This document shows, one piece after another, positions 46,461 through 54,962 of a stretch of 64,000 nt of DNA (position 1 is the stretch's first letter; every line of letters begins with the position of its first letter). The stretch lies in the NCBI GenBank assembly GCA_023301795.1, contig JALZVU010000088.1:1-64000 (forward strand), in the 5' to 3' direction. Origin of the DNA: Granulosicoccus sp. (GTDB taxonomy: Bacteria > Pseudomonadota > Gammaproteobacteria > Granulosicoccales > Granulosicoccaceae). Below the pieces are notes generated by a model. It worked only from the letters and a program-made list of their open reading frames with translations, made no database searches and was not told the DNA's origin. A program made the translations under genes and the position numbers.

Positions 46461-48161
46461 ATGGCTATCAAAGCAGATAAATGGATCCGGCGCATGTCTG
46501 AAGAGCACGGCATGATCGAGCCCTTCGAGGCAGGTCAGATCCGTGTAGACAGTGACAATCAGAAAATCGTCTCCTATGGCACTTCAAGCTATGGATATGA
46601 CGTGCGCTGCGCGGATGAATTCAAGATATTTACCAATATCAACAATTCTATTGTTGATCCCAAGAGCTTTGATCCCAACAGCTTTGTCGATCTTAAATCC
46701 GACACCTGCATCATCCCGCCCAACTCGTTTGCACTGGCTCGTACCGTCGAATACTTCCGGATTCCCCGCAGTGTCTTGACGGTTTGCCTTGGAAAGAGCA
46801 CTTATGCACGTTGTTTTTCAGCGGATACTAAAGTGGCTCTGGCTGACGGGCGATCGTTGAGCCTTGAACAAATGGCCACAGGCGCTTCTGAAGGCGAGCG
46901 CTTCTATGGATACGGCGTTGGCCAGTTCGGTAAGGTGATTGTTCAGGAATTGGAAGCACCGCGCCTAGTAGGACAAGATTCGCTTGTTGAAGTGGAACTC
47001 GATAATGGCGAGGTCATAAGAGCCACGCCAGATCATGAATTTCTTATGCGTGATGGAACGATGTGTCCAGCAGCTGAGCTTATGGCGGAAAGTTCTTTGA
47101 TGCCGCTGTATCGCACGTTACGCCGCGGTTACGAGATGACTTTTCAGCCGTTAACCGGGTACATGTATCCCACCCATCGTATGGCTGATGAATGGAATCT
47201 GCGCCACGGTGCTTACGACGATGTGCCGGACACGCACCGACATCACATTGATCATTGCCGAACCAATAATTCTCCGTTCAATATCATGCGAATGGATGCC
47301 AGCGAACACATCAGCATGCACAACGCCATTAGTTTTGGTGAGGGGTTTGACCGACAAGAGCACGGTTTAAGCATCAGGCAGTCACTTTCGGAGCTGCGCA
47401 AGAACGACAAGTGGTATGCAAACTACCGGAAGCAGCAATCAATGCGTGCTCAAAAATTCTGGCACGCTGATGAATACGCCACGACCAGAGCAGCGTTGAA
47501 CGAAAAACAGCTTGCTCGGTGGACTGCAGATGAGCGGGAGCATCAGAGCGCAAGACTGGCGAGCTTCTGGGATGGTAATGAGCAGGCTCGTCAGGAGCGT
47601 TCTGAATTTTCTCGTAACGTCTGGGCTAAGGCGCCTGAATCCAGGCGTCTGGCGCAGGCAGAGCACGCGCGTAATCTCAAGATTCGCCATGATATCGATG
47701 CGGTAGCAGTGCGATCGGCTCTGGATAAAACCGGCAGCATTCGAGGGGCAGCACGTGAGCTGGGTGTGGATCGATCCGTGTTTCGACGCTTTCCTCAAGT
47801 GCTGAGTGCATTTCGTGGCGAGCCTGTTGCAAACCATAAGGTGGTCAGTGTGAGAACAGTGTCTGGCTCACATGATGTTTACTGCCTCACGGCACCAGAG
47901 ACTGGAAACTTTGCATTAGAAGCTGGCGTTTTCGTCTCCAACTGCGGCATTATCGTAAACGTAACGCCCCTGGAGCCCGAGTGGGAGGGCCATGTAACGC
48001 TGGAATTCTCCAACACCACACCGCTACCGGCGAAAATCTACGCCAACGAGGGAATAGCGCAGATGCTGTTCTTCGAAAGTGATGAGATATGCGACACGTC
48101 GTATGCAGACAGAGGCGGCAAGTATCAGGGCCAGAAGGGCGTAACGTTGCCTCGTACCTAA
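46461..48161 (+). CDS. dcd: dCTP deaminase precursor interrupted by an intein
   Basis: One continuous frame of 566 codons encodes Dcd residues 1-117, a 377-residue intein (precursor residues 118-494) and Dcd residues 118-189 (precursor 495-566). The two exteins join exactly to the gammaproteobacterial Dcd sequence: LGKSTYAR + [16 protein letters not shown]. Dcd converts dCTP to dUTP and ammonia, feeding dTMP synthesis. Active-site Ser113 and Arg117 lie before the junction and Glu138 (VTLEFSN, spliced numbering) after it, so the unspliced protein should be inactive and function depends on splicing. Length after removal is 189, normal for the family. No frame breaks were seen. Confidence 0.95.
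   Translation: MAIKADKWIRRMSEEHGMIEPFEAGQIRVDSDNQKIVSYGTSSYGYDVRCADEFKIFTNINNSIVDPKSFDPNSFVDLKSDTCIIPPNSFALARTVEYFRIPRSVLTVCLGKSTYARCFSADTKVALADGRSLSLEQMATGASEGERFYGYGVGQFGKVIVQELEAPRLVGQDSLVEVELDNGEVIRATPDHEFLMRDGTMCPAAELMAESSLMPLYRTLRRGYEMTFQPLTGYMYPTHRMADEWNLRHGAYDDVPDTHRHHIDHCRTNNSPFNIMRMDASEHISMHNAISFGEGFDRQEHGLSIRQSLSELRKNDKWYANYRKQQSMRAQKFWHADEYATTRAALNEKQLARWTADEREHQSARLASFWDGNEQARQERSEFSRNVWAKAPESRRLAQAEHARNLKIRHDIDAVAVRSALDKTGSIRGAARELGVDRSVFRRFPQVLSAFRGEPVANHKVVSVRTVSGSHDVYCLTAPETGNFALEAGVFVSNCGIIVNVTPLEPEWEGHVTLEFSNTTPLPAKIYANEGIAQMLFFESDEICDTSYADRGGKYQGQKGVTLPRT
46812..47942 (+). mobile_element. Intein with HNH homing-endonuclease region inside dcd
   Basis: The first residue is Cys ([13 protein letters not shown], block A). 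Block B is [19 protein letters not shown] with T72 and H75. The end is [19 protein letters not shown] then VSN, followed by Cys +1 of the C-extein. Between them are an HNH-like segment (intein residues about 142-170, [17 protein letters not shown] ... EHISMH; 47235-47321), Trp/Glu-spaced repeats (about 205-290) and a helix-turn-helix (about 296-330, [18 protein letters not shown]). This is a class 1-like layout with C1 and N377. The penultimate residue is Ser instead of the usual His. The element has 1131 bases, an exact multiple of three. Confidence 0.93.
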
Positions 48162-48325
48162 GCATGGGAGCTTTTGTAGGTAGATTCTTCTACACTTGCG
48201 TACCACGAGCGCTCAACAGCAGGCAGGGCTTTCCAGCCTGCAAGGGTGTTGAGAACAAGTCGTTTTGTATATTAATTCGTTTGCACAGCCCCGTTATTTT
48301 TGGAAGAATCGGGCGAGAGACATAA

Positions 48326-48817
48326 ATGAAGAATTCCGACGTGATTGATAATGATGGCTATCGAGCTAATGTCGGCATCATCTTGAGTAATACTGCTGGC
48401 CAAGTGTTCTGGGCCAGGCGTATTGGTCAGGATGCCTGGCAGTTTCCGCAAGGTGGCATCGATCAGTCAGAATCGCCAGAGCAGGCGATGTACCGTGAGC
48501 TCAAGGAAGAGACCGGGTTAAATCCCGATGACGTCGATGTATTGGGCTGTACACGAGAGTGGCTACGATATCGTTTGCCAAAACGCTACGTTCGTCGAAA
48601 CCAGATCCCTGTGTGTATCGGCCAAAAGCAGATCTGGTACATGTTGCGCATGTTGGGTAGTGAAAGTGCTGTAGACCTGGCTAACAGTCCAAAGCCCGAA
48701 TTCGAAGACTGGCGTTGGGTGGATTATTGGGAGCCGTCAAAAAGAGTCATTTTTTTCAAGCGCAAGGTCTACAAACGCGCACTGGCTGAGTTGGAACCGT
48801 TGCTCGTTAGCAGCTGA
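48326..48817 (+). CDS. rppH: RNA pyrophosphohydrolase RppH
   Basis: The 163-residue Nudix hydrolase has the Nudix box [20 protein letters not shown] (TGL follows) and the RppH-specific starts [10 protein letters not shown] and FPQGGID, as well as [15 protein letters not shown]. It removes pyrophosphate from 5'-triphosphate mRNAs, opening them to RNase E. The 164-base gap after dcd shows nothing I can name. It converges with the EamA transporter gene. Confidence 0.95.
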   Translation: MKNSDVIDNDGYRANVGIILSNTAGQVFWARRIGQDAWQFPQGGIDQSESPEQAMYRELKEETGLNPDDVDVLGCTREWLRYRLPKRYVRRNQIPVCIGQKQIWYMLRMLGSESAVDLANSPKPEFEDWRWVDYWEPSKRVIFFKRKVYKRALAELEPLLVSS

Positions 48818-48829
48818 ACTCAGTGGCCA

Positions 48830-49726
48830 TTAATGCCATCTGACTATCAGCACCACACTGAGCGCAATTGCCACAACACCCGATAGTTCGCGCCCCGTGA
48901 CTCTCTCCTTGAAAAACAAAGTGGTGATGGCCAGCGTAAACAGAAACTCGACTTGCCCTAGAGACTTGACGAGTGCGGGGTTCTGATACGTCATAGCGGT
49001 AAACCAGCCCACCGACCCTAGCGCACTAGTGACACCCACGAAAAAACTCAATGGTAGTCGCTTGGAAATAGCGCTGAATTGATCAGGCTCGCGTGCCAAC
49101 GTATAGGCGACACAAACACAGGACTGCAGCACCACCATATAGACAAGGGTGATAGCTGCACTCTGGACGACAGCCAGATCAAGACTGAGGCTAGCTTCGC
49201 GCAAGCACAGTGATGTTAGGCTGAAGGCGGTGCCCGATAACGTGCCAAACGCGACAGCTCCTGGTTCCCAGCGCTGATTCGCTGTGGGCATGCTAACGAT
49301 GAATACGCCGATGAATCCGATGGCCACCGCCAGCCAGCCGATGGGTGACAACGCGGAGCCGAACAACAACATACCGATGACGGCAGTTTGTACTGCTTCT
49401 GTTTTGGCAAAGCTTGTGCCGACAGTAAAGTTACGGTAACTGAATGCGCGTATCAGCAGAAAAGTGGCAATGATCTGAGCGATTCCTGCTGCCGAGGCAA
49501 ACAGTACAAACCGTTGATTGATCAGTGCGTCTGCAACCAGAGCCACACTCTGATCCCCAGCAACATAGAACAGATAGACGATGACAAAGGGCAGACCAAA
49601 TACATAGCGAATTAACGTGGAGCTCATCGCCGTGACGCTGCTGGTTAGACGTTTTTGCCCAGCTGTCCGGACAGACTGCATCAATGCAGCCATGACCGTG
49701 AACGCTATCCAGGGGCTGTCTATCAA
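48830..49726 (-). CDS. EamA-family (drug/metabolite) transporter
   Basis: The 298-residue protein has ten predicted membrane helices in two EamA halves, ending LAITTLFFKERVTGREL, a typical second-half signature. Substrate cannot be inferred. The TTG start at 49726 overlaps the TGA of hemJ (TTGA), which suggests coupling; an internal ATG at 49687 would delete the first helix. Confidence 0.85.
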   Translation of the reverse strand: MIDSPWIAFTVMAALMQSVRTAGQKRLTSSVTAMSSTLIRYVFGLPFVIVYLFYVAGDQSVALVADALINQRFVLFASAAGIAQIIATFLLIRAFSYRNFTVGTSFAKTEAVQTAVIGMLLFGSALSPIGWLAVAIGFIGVFIVSMPTANQRWEPGAVAFGTLSGTAFSLTSLCLREASLSLDLAVVQSAAITLVYMVVLQSCVCVAYTLAREPDQFSAISKRLPLSFFVGVTSALGSVGWFTAMTYQNPALVKSLGQVEFLFTLAITTLFFKERVTGRELSGVVAIALSVVLIVRWH

Positions 49727-50151
49727 CTAAACGGTCGCACAATTACCATGATGACGATACCGAATAGCCCTGCCACCGGAACCTCGTTAAACCAGCGGTA
49801 CCAAACGTGGGAGTGGGTGTTAGCATCGTCACGAAACACCTTGACAAGTTTTGCACAATACAAGTGATAGCCAAAAAGTGCGACTACCAATAGCAACTTG
49901 ATTTTCATCCATGCCAGCGTCATCAGGCCGGGTAGCCACACCACAAGAAGCACTGTGCCAAATACAATGGTCAGTAAAGCGCCGATGTTGGTGATGGCCA
50001 GCAGCTTGCGCTCCATCACCTTGAATGTGTCTATCTGACCCTTGTTCGAAGGGTCGCTCATCGCGTGATATACAAAAATTCGCGGCAGATAAAACAGGCC
50101 AGCGAACCAGGTCACCATGAAAACAACGTGCAGTGCTTTAATCCAGAGCAT
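49723..50151 (-). CDS. hemJ: Protoporphyrinogen IX oxidase HemJ
   Basis: The 142-residue membrane protein has four helices. H8 (IKALHVVFMVTWFAGLFYL) and the Lys stretch LAWMKIKLLLVV, together with YHLYCAKLVKVF and SHVWYRWFNEVP, match HemJ (UPF0093). HemJ oxidises protoporphyrinogen IX to protoporphyrin IX, the substrate of the ferrochelatase encoded at 15911. It begins directly after the stop of the TlpA-like gene, in one transcript with the EamA gene. Confidence 0.9.
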   Translation of the reverse strand: MLWIKALHVVFMVTWFAGLFYLPRIFVYHAMSDPSNKGQIDTFKVMERKLLAITNIGALLTIVFGTVLLVVWLPGLMTLAWMKIKLLLVVALFGYHLYCAKLVKVFRDDANTHSHVWYRWFNEVPVAGLFGIVIMVIVRPFS

Positions 50152-50700
50152 TTAACCAAGTTCCAGTAATCTATCAAGCTGTTTGCGTAATGTATCCATT
50201 GGGATTGCACCAATATACCGTTCAACCAGCTGTCCATCCTTGTCAAGCAGGAAGCTGGTTGGTGTGCCTTTCACGGATTCAAAAGAGGCCGTCGCTTCGC
50301 CAGTAACATCCAGCGCGACCGGAAATAGCCATTGTTCTCGCTCCGCCATTTCCAGAACACGATTGGGTGGGTCGTAAGACATCGCCACGGCTATAAGCTC
50401 AAACCCCTCTGACGCATAGTCCGCATAGAGTTGAGCCATATCGGGCATCTCGTGAATGCAGATCGCACAATCGGTTGCCCAGAAATTGATCAGCACTGGG
50501 CCTTTGACGCTCGCAAGCGCTATGTCTTGTCCACTAAGTGTTTTGAATACCAGCGAATCAACTGAATCGGGCAGCGTGGGGGATCTGTTACAGGCACTGA
50601 GCAGCAAACAGGTGGACAGCATGATTAGCACTGCGGATAAACGCAGGGAATCAGCTGTGCGACGGGACTGGCGGGTGATCGAATTGTTCAGGAAAAGCAC
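50152..50700 (-). CDS. TlpA-like thioredoxin-fold lipoprotein
   Basis: The 182-residue protein has a lipobox (LLLSAC, Cys about 37) and a TlpA/ResA-type thioredoxin domain with the CxxC site WATDCAICIHEMP and the cis-Pro loop VKGTPTSFLLDKDG. It should reduce or exchange disulfides in the periplasm, perhaps for cytochrome maturation. GTG 50700 is used because GAGG lies five bases before it and it supplies a full signal peptide. It precedes hemJ without a gap. Confidence 0.88.
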   Translation of the reverse strand: MLFLNNSITRQSRRTADSLRLSAVLIMLSTCLLLSACNRSPTLPDSVDSLVFKTLSGQDIALASVKGPVLINFWATDCAICIHEMPDMAQLYADYASEGFELIAVAMSYDPPNRVLEMAEREQWLFPVALDVTGEATASFESVKGTPTSFLLDKDGQLVERYIGAIPMDTLRKQLDRLLELG

Positions 50701-50908
50701 AAAAGCCTCAGCAGTCAGGCGAAGAGAGTTTCATTCTACCCAGTCGCAAGTTACTAAGGAATAAGAATCTACTGCCGACATCTCCTGTTAACAGGGCAGA
50801 TACGTTGTGAGTGCTGATTGGCGCTTCCACGCGGGCTGTCTACGCACAAATTTATATAGGCGGCGTACCACTTGCGCGTGACTATCAGGCTTAACGGAGA
50901 ATTTACTG

Positions 50909-51418
50909 ATGAGAAAACTAATCGGCTGCCTGTTGCTGGGCTTATGCCTGATGAGCAGTGCAGCGCACGCAGAAGGTGACGTTGCGAAGTTGTACTACGG
51001 CGCTGGATTCACTGATGGCAGCGTGGATATCGCGAATGGGTCGGACAAGAGCCTTGGCACAGTGTCAGCTGTTGTTGGTCTGCAGTTTCTGGATTTTCTC
51101 GGTGTCGAGTTGTCAGTAGGCGTGGGCTCAGATCAGACAGACAGTATTCTGAGTGATCCACTGGTCAACTATCAGGCAGCGTTGCTGCGTATCGGCTACC
51201 GATGGGATCGCACGGGTATCTATGTTCTGGCCGGTCAGGCGCGCCTGGATCTGGATTCCAAGTTCAATAACACTGACGCTGGCAATGCCATCGGCTTCGG
51301 AATCAATTTGTTTGGCAACGCTACAACGTCTTTGAACTTCAGCGTACTCGACATCGATGATGGGGCTTTCAGAACGGCCACCATAGGTTTCCAGTATTAC
51401 ATTGGCGGCTTTCGCTAG
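50909..51418 (+). CDS. Small outer-membrane beta-barrel protein
   Basis: The 169-residue protein has a signal peptide (KLIGCLLLGLCLMSSAAHA) and alternating strands, with a late TATIGFQYYIGGF. It resembles the OmpA-like/OMP_b-brl barrels of eight strands. No family can be named with confidence. It starts 10 bases before the Big_1 lipoprotein gene and the pair is probably co-transcribed. Confidence 0.7.
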   Translation: MRKLIGCLLLGLCLMSSAAHAEGDVAKLYYGAGFTDGSVDIANGSDKSLGTVSAVVGLQFLDFLGVELSVGVGSDQTDSILSDPLVNYQAALLRIGYRWDRTGIYVLAGQARLDLDSKFNNTDAGNAIGFGINLFGNATTSLNFSVLDIDDGAFRTATIGFQYYIGGFR

Positions 51419-51427
51419 GAGAGGCAC

Positions 51428-53488
51428 ATGCAAACCAGAGCATCAATGAGAGGATTGTACGCAGGCGCTTTGCTAGTAGCAGGTTCCATCATTCTGACAT
51501 CGTGTGGGACGCGTACTGACGAGGAGGGAGGATCGAGTCAGCCTATCTTCAATGCAAACGGGGATCTGATTAGTGGTGGTGACGGTTCAATACCGCTACT
51601 GGGTGAAGCAGAACCTGTGGAACAATTGACACTACGAGTGATCAGTGACGTCAACAGCATTGCAACCGGCGGAACAGACGTTGCTACCATTACGGCGCTG
51701 GTGACCGACGATAACAACAATGCTGTTGCAGCTAGCGATGTTACTTTCAGATCTACCGGCGGGGTATTGCAGAACATATCCCCCTCGACTGACGACAACG
51801 GCGAAGCGATTGCCACATTACGTTTGCCTCAAGATTTCCAGAATCAGGACATTATCGTTGCCGTATCGGCAGGTGAGTTTGAAGCCAGTGTCAAAGTCAT
51901 AGCCTCTGGTAGCACTTTAGAGGTTACCGGGCCCGATAATCTTGTATCCGGCGATAGTGCTGAATTGGTAGTGCGGCTCATGGCAGGAAATGGTGAACCC
52001 ATTGCTAATCAGCTTGTAACGGTCTTGTCAGCGGCAGGGAATTCAATCTCCCCGGCAGAGATAGTGACTGATACTGATGGGCGTGCGGAAATATCGGTGG
52101 GCAGTGAAAATTCAAACGATACGGTGAGCATCAGCTCGTTAAACACAACCGTCTCTGTAACCCATAGTTTTAATGTTGTTGAAGACTTTTTAAGTTTCAT
52201 TAACTTGCAGGATGGGTCGGAGCTTGTGGTAGGCACTGAAAATCTGGTTCAAGTTAACTGGACCAGTCAGGGGTTGCCGGTTGTCGGTCAGCCGCTCACG
52301 TTCAATATCACTGCGGGTCGGGTAGAGGCACCGTCGGCGGTTGTCACTGATGCTCTAGGCAACGCCTCAGTGCGCGTTAGCTCGGCGAGTGCGGGGCCTG
52401 CAAAAATTACGGTGGAGGCTGGAAACGGTAGTGCTCCAGAGACCGACATCGATGTTGAGTTTATCGCTACTGGTCCAGAAACACTCTCTATCGACGCGTC
52501 TTCCTCGTTGGTTAACATCAACGAGACCAGCACCATTACGGCTCTGGTAACAGACCGCTTGGGTAACCCGGTTAAAAACACTGATGTAAGCTTTACAGGG
52601 CTGGATTTGAAAGGTGGTCAGCTTAGTCCTGCATCTGCGATTACCAACAGCGCAGGTGTTGCCAGCGTGACGTTTACGGGTGGCGAGAGTGCAACAGAGC
52701 AAGACGAAATCAATATTGTGGCCACAGTTAAAGGCTCAAGCATTAATGACAGAATGGTATTGACGGTATTCAAGCGGGCGTTGAATGTCACTCTTGGCTC
52801 GTCCAACCAGATTACCATCAAACCGCTGAGTACCCAGTACGCCATGCCATTGATCGTACAGGTGTCTGATGGTTCGGGTACACCGCTAGAGAACGCCACT
52901 GTCAGAGTGAGTGTGCGTCCTCTGGGTTACGCCAAAGGTGCGCTTGTTCTAGTGGATGAGAACGGACAGACTCGAGCTGCGGCGCTTGCTGCTAATGAGG
53001 ATTTTAATGCAGATCAATGGGCGCAGCTAAGCAGTAGCATTGTCGTATGTCAGGCAGAGGATTTTGATGGCGACCGTTTGCTTGATACCTTGGGGCCTGT
53101 AAGTGAGGACATAAACAATAACGGCTCCCTGGATCCACAGGATCCTGCTTCTCTGGCTGCTGTGGAAGGTGGGTTCGCTACGCTATCAGGTGGTTCGTTA
53201 CGCACTGACATTAATGGTTCGGGATTTTTTGAATTGTTGTATCCCGCCAGTAATGCTAATTGGGCTTATGTAGAGATCACGGCGCGTGCCGAGGCTCTGG
53301 GTGAAGAGACAACGGACTCTTACCAGGCTTGGCTAGCAATGCCTGCCACAGAGGCGACTGCAGTGGACAGGGTGCCAGCGAACTTCGCTAGCCCCTACGG
53401 TTTGGATACTCGCAATGATGTTGAGGGGCAGGTGGTCGTGGGCGATCCGAATACAACAATATTTACTGGCTGCACCACCACGTTCTAG
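51428..53488 (+). CDS. Lipoprotein with bacterial Ig-like (Big_1) repeats
   Basis: The 686-residue protein has a lipobox (ILTSCG, Cys about 26), a Gly/Ser spacer, then about five Ig-like repeats of roughly 85-95 residues (about 55 to 530). The repeat cores read ITALVTDDNNNAVAASDVTF, VRLMAGNGEPIANQLVTV, ITALVTDRLGNPVKNTDVSF and VQVSDGSGTPLENATVRV, each followed by a TDxxGxAxxxx turn. The C-terminal 150 residues are different and include an Asp/Asn-rich stretch (DFDGDRLLD). Intimin-type repeats make rod-like stalks on the surface. A role in adhesion is an inference. Confidence 0.85.
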   Translation: MQTRASMRGLYAGALLVAGSIILTSCGTRTDEEGGSSQPIFNANGDLISGGDGSIPLLGEAEPVEQLTLRVISDVNSIATGGTDVATITALVTDDNNNAVAASDVTFRSTGGVLQNISPSTDDNGEAIATLRLPQDFQNQDIIVAVSAGEFEASVKVIASGSTLEVTGPDNLVSGDSAELVVRLMAGNGEPIANQLVTVLSAAGNSISPAEIVTDTDGRAEISVGSENSNDTVSISSLNTTVSVTHSFNVVEDFLSFINLQDGSELVVGTENLVQVNWTSQGLPVVGQPLTFNITAGRVEAPSAVVTDALGNASVRVSSASAGPAKITVEAGNGSAPETDIDVEFIATGPETLSIDASSSLVNINETSTITALVTDRLGNPVKNTDVSFTGLDLKGGQLSPASAITNSAGVASVTFTGGESATEQDEINIVATVKGSSINDRMVLTVFKRALNVTLGSSNQITIKPLSTQYAMPLIVQVSDGSGTPLENATVRVSVRPLGYAKGALVLVDENGQTRAAALAANEDFNADQWAQLSSSIVVCQAEDFDGDRLLDTLGPVSEDINNNGSLDPQDPASLAAVEGGFATLSGGSLRTDINGSGFFELLYPASNANWAYVEITARAEALGEETTDSYQAWLAMPATEATAVDRVPANFASPYGLDTRNDVEGQVVVGDPNTTIFTGCTTTF

Positions 53489-53566
53489 TGTGGCTCACGG
53501 TGCACATTCTCAGGTTGGCTTAATTTTTTCTGTGATTGGCCGCCATACAACATAAGTATCTGCCAT

Positions 53567-53590
53567 ACCCCTTGGCACGAGTTAAGGGGT
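53567..53590 (+). promoter_or_regulatory. Hairpin covering a possible ribosome site of the HDOD gene
   Basis: ACCCCTT (53567-53573) pairs with AAGGGGT (53584-53590). The right arm is an AAGGGG Shine-Dalgarno-like sequence seven bases before GTG 53597, so the hairpin could limit translation from that start. Confidence 0.35.
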
Positions 53591-53596
53591 TAACCA

Positions 53597-54892
53597 GTGG
53601 ACGAAGGTAACATGGTGTTTAAGAGTGATTCAAAACCGGCTGCGAGTTCAGCCGATGAAAACAGCACGCTGATACTGGCAGCGGCAGGTGCTGTATCGCC
53701 TGTTAGCGAGCTAAACGCTATTAACCGCGTCGCCATCTGCAAAAGCGCAACTGTCGTGCATGTTCAGCGTAACGATCAGATCAAACCTGAAAACTCACAT
53801 CGTTGGTTGATGTATTTGATTGAGGGTTCACTGTCGTTGTATGCTGGTAAGGAAGAGGTGGGTGTGATCACCGCTCGCACTGCCGAAGCCTTGCAGCCTT
53901 TGTTTCTGGACAAAGGCGCCTATCAGAGTGCTCGTACCGGCACAGTGGCAAAAATTGTCCGGTTCGGCAGAGAGCAGCTGGACATCCTCATGAAAGAGCA
54001 GCAAAAGAACGCGGTGAGCGTTATGGATGTGCATGTGGGTGAGCTTGATAACCTGGTGTTCAACGATATTGTTTCTGCCATGAATCAGCGTCAAGTATCG
54101 CTGGCTGTAGCGCCTGACTCGGCTCACAAGATCTTCAACGCCTACCAACATGTGGCAGGTATTCCCCAGCTTGCCGAAGTCATTCAATGTGATACCGGGC
54201 TTGCTACGCATATCGTTAACGCTGCCAATAAAGTGGACGCCAATACCAGTGAGTCTACATCCAGTATCCGGGGTGCGATCACACGGCTGGGCGTTAAAGA
54301 AACACAGCGATCTGTTGCAGCCTTGCTTCAGGCCAACACCATGACGCCTGCCAGTGAAGTCATTGCCAACCGCATGACACGCTATGTACAAAGGACCACA
54401 CTGTGTGCCTCCATTGTTCAGGTGCTTGCTTCAGAGTTACCGCACCTGAAGCCTGAAGTGGCTATGCTGGTCGCCTTGACGGCTGACATTGGCGAGTTGT
54501 TAGTGTTGACCTATGCCAACAAGCACGCTGACAAATTCCCTGATGACCAGAGTCTTGCTGCAGTGATAGAAAACCTGCGTGTCATCCTGAGTTGTTGGTT
54601 GATTACTTCCTGGGATTATCGGGAGGAATTTGTTGATGCTGCGCATAATGCCCGCGATTGGTACCGCGCGCACAACGGTGAAATCGTCTACACAGATCTG
54701 GTGACGGCAGCGTTGCTTATCATCCAGTCAGAGATGCCGGATTCGGAGCACAGCTCAATTCCCAGTGCCGGCAATTTGCTGTTGGCCAGACGGCTGCAGC
54801 AATCAGGGATCGACTTGACGTCTCCTGGGAAAATTATTTCAGCGGCCAGCGCGCGTCTGATTAGCGTGCAAGAGTTGCTGAAGGCAGGCTAA
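53597..54892 (+). CDS. HDOD-domain signalling protein
   Basis: The 431-residue protein has an N-terminal cyclic-nucleotide-binding-like fold (about 35-145, HRWLMYLIEGSLSLYAGKEE) and an HDOD domain (about 185-385, AGIPQLAEVIQCDTGLATHI ... RLGVKETQRSVAALLQAN). The HDOD fold lacks the catalytic His-Asp of HD phosphohydrolases and acts as a signalling scaffold. Starts at GTG 53597 or ATG 53612 (GAAGG upstream) are both possible. The target is unknown. Confidence 0.85.
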   Translation: MDEGNMVFKSDSKPAASSADENSTLILAAAGAVSPVSELNAINRVAICKSATVVHVQRNDQIKPENSHRWLMYLIEGSLSLYAGKEEVGVITARTAEALQPLFLDKGAYQSARTGTVAKIVRFGREQLDILMKEQQKNAVSVMDVHVGELDNLVFNDIVSAMNQRQVSLAVAPDSAHKIFNAYQHVAGIPQLAEVIQCDTGLATHIVNAANKVDANTSESTSSIRGAITRLGVKETQRSVAALLQANTMTPASEVIANRMTRYVQRTTLCASIVQVLASELPHLKPEVAMLVALTADIGELLVLTYANKHADKFPDDQSLAAVIENLRVILSCWLITSWDYREEFVDAAHNARDWYRAHNGEIVYTDLVTAALLIIQSEMPDSEHSSIPSAGNLLLARRLQQSGIDLTSPGKIISAASARLISVQELLKAG

Positions 54893-54894
54893 GT

Positions 54895-54921
54895 TTCGAT
54901 GCCTGCATTGCAGGCATCGAA
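54895..54921. terminator. Perfect 12-bp hairpin between convergent genes
   Basis: TTCGATGCCTGC (54895-54906) pairs exactly with GCAGGCATCGAA (54910-54921) around a 3-base loop, just after the HDOD stop and facing the ispH 3' end. It is most simply a bidirectional transcription end, though no T-run follows on either strand. Confidence 0.6.
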
Positions 54922-54962
54922 GGCTGGAGTTGTCAGACTGGGTCTATTGTGAATAATCCATG

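Noticed and set aside
46812-47942. Reading the dcd insert as a frameshift, insertion sequence or separate gene
   Set aside because: The frame is continuous, there are no terminal inverted repeats or target duplications at the edges, and splicing motifs sit exactly at both ends, so an intein explains it better.
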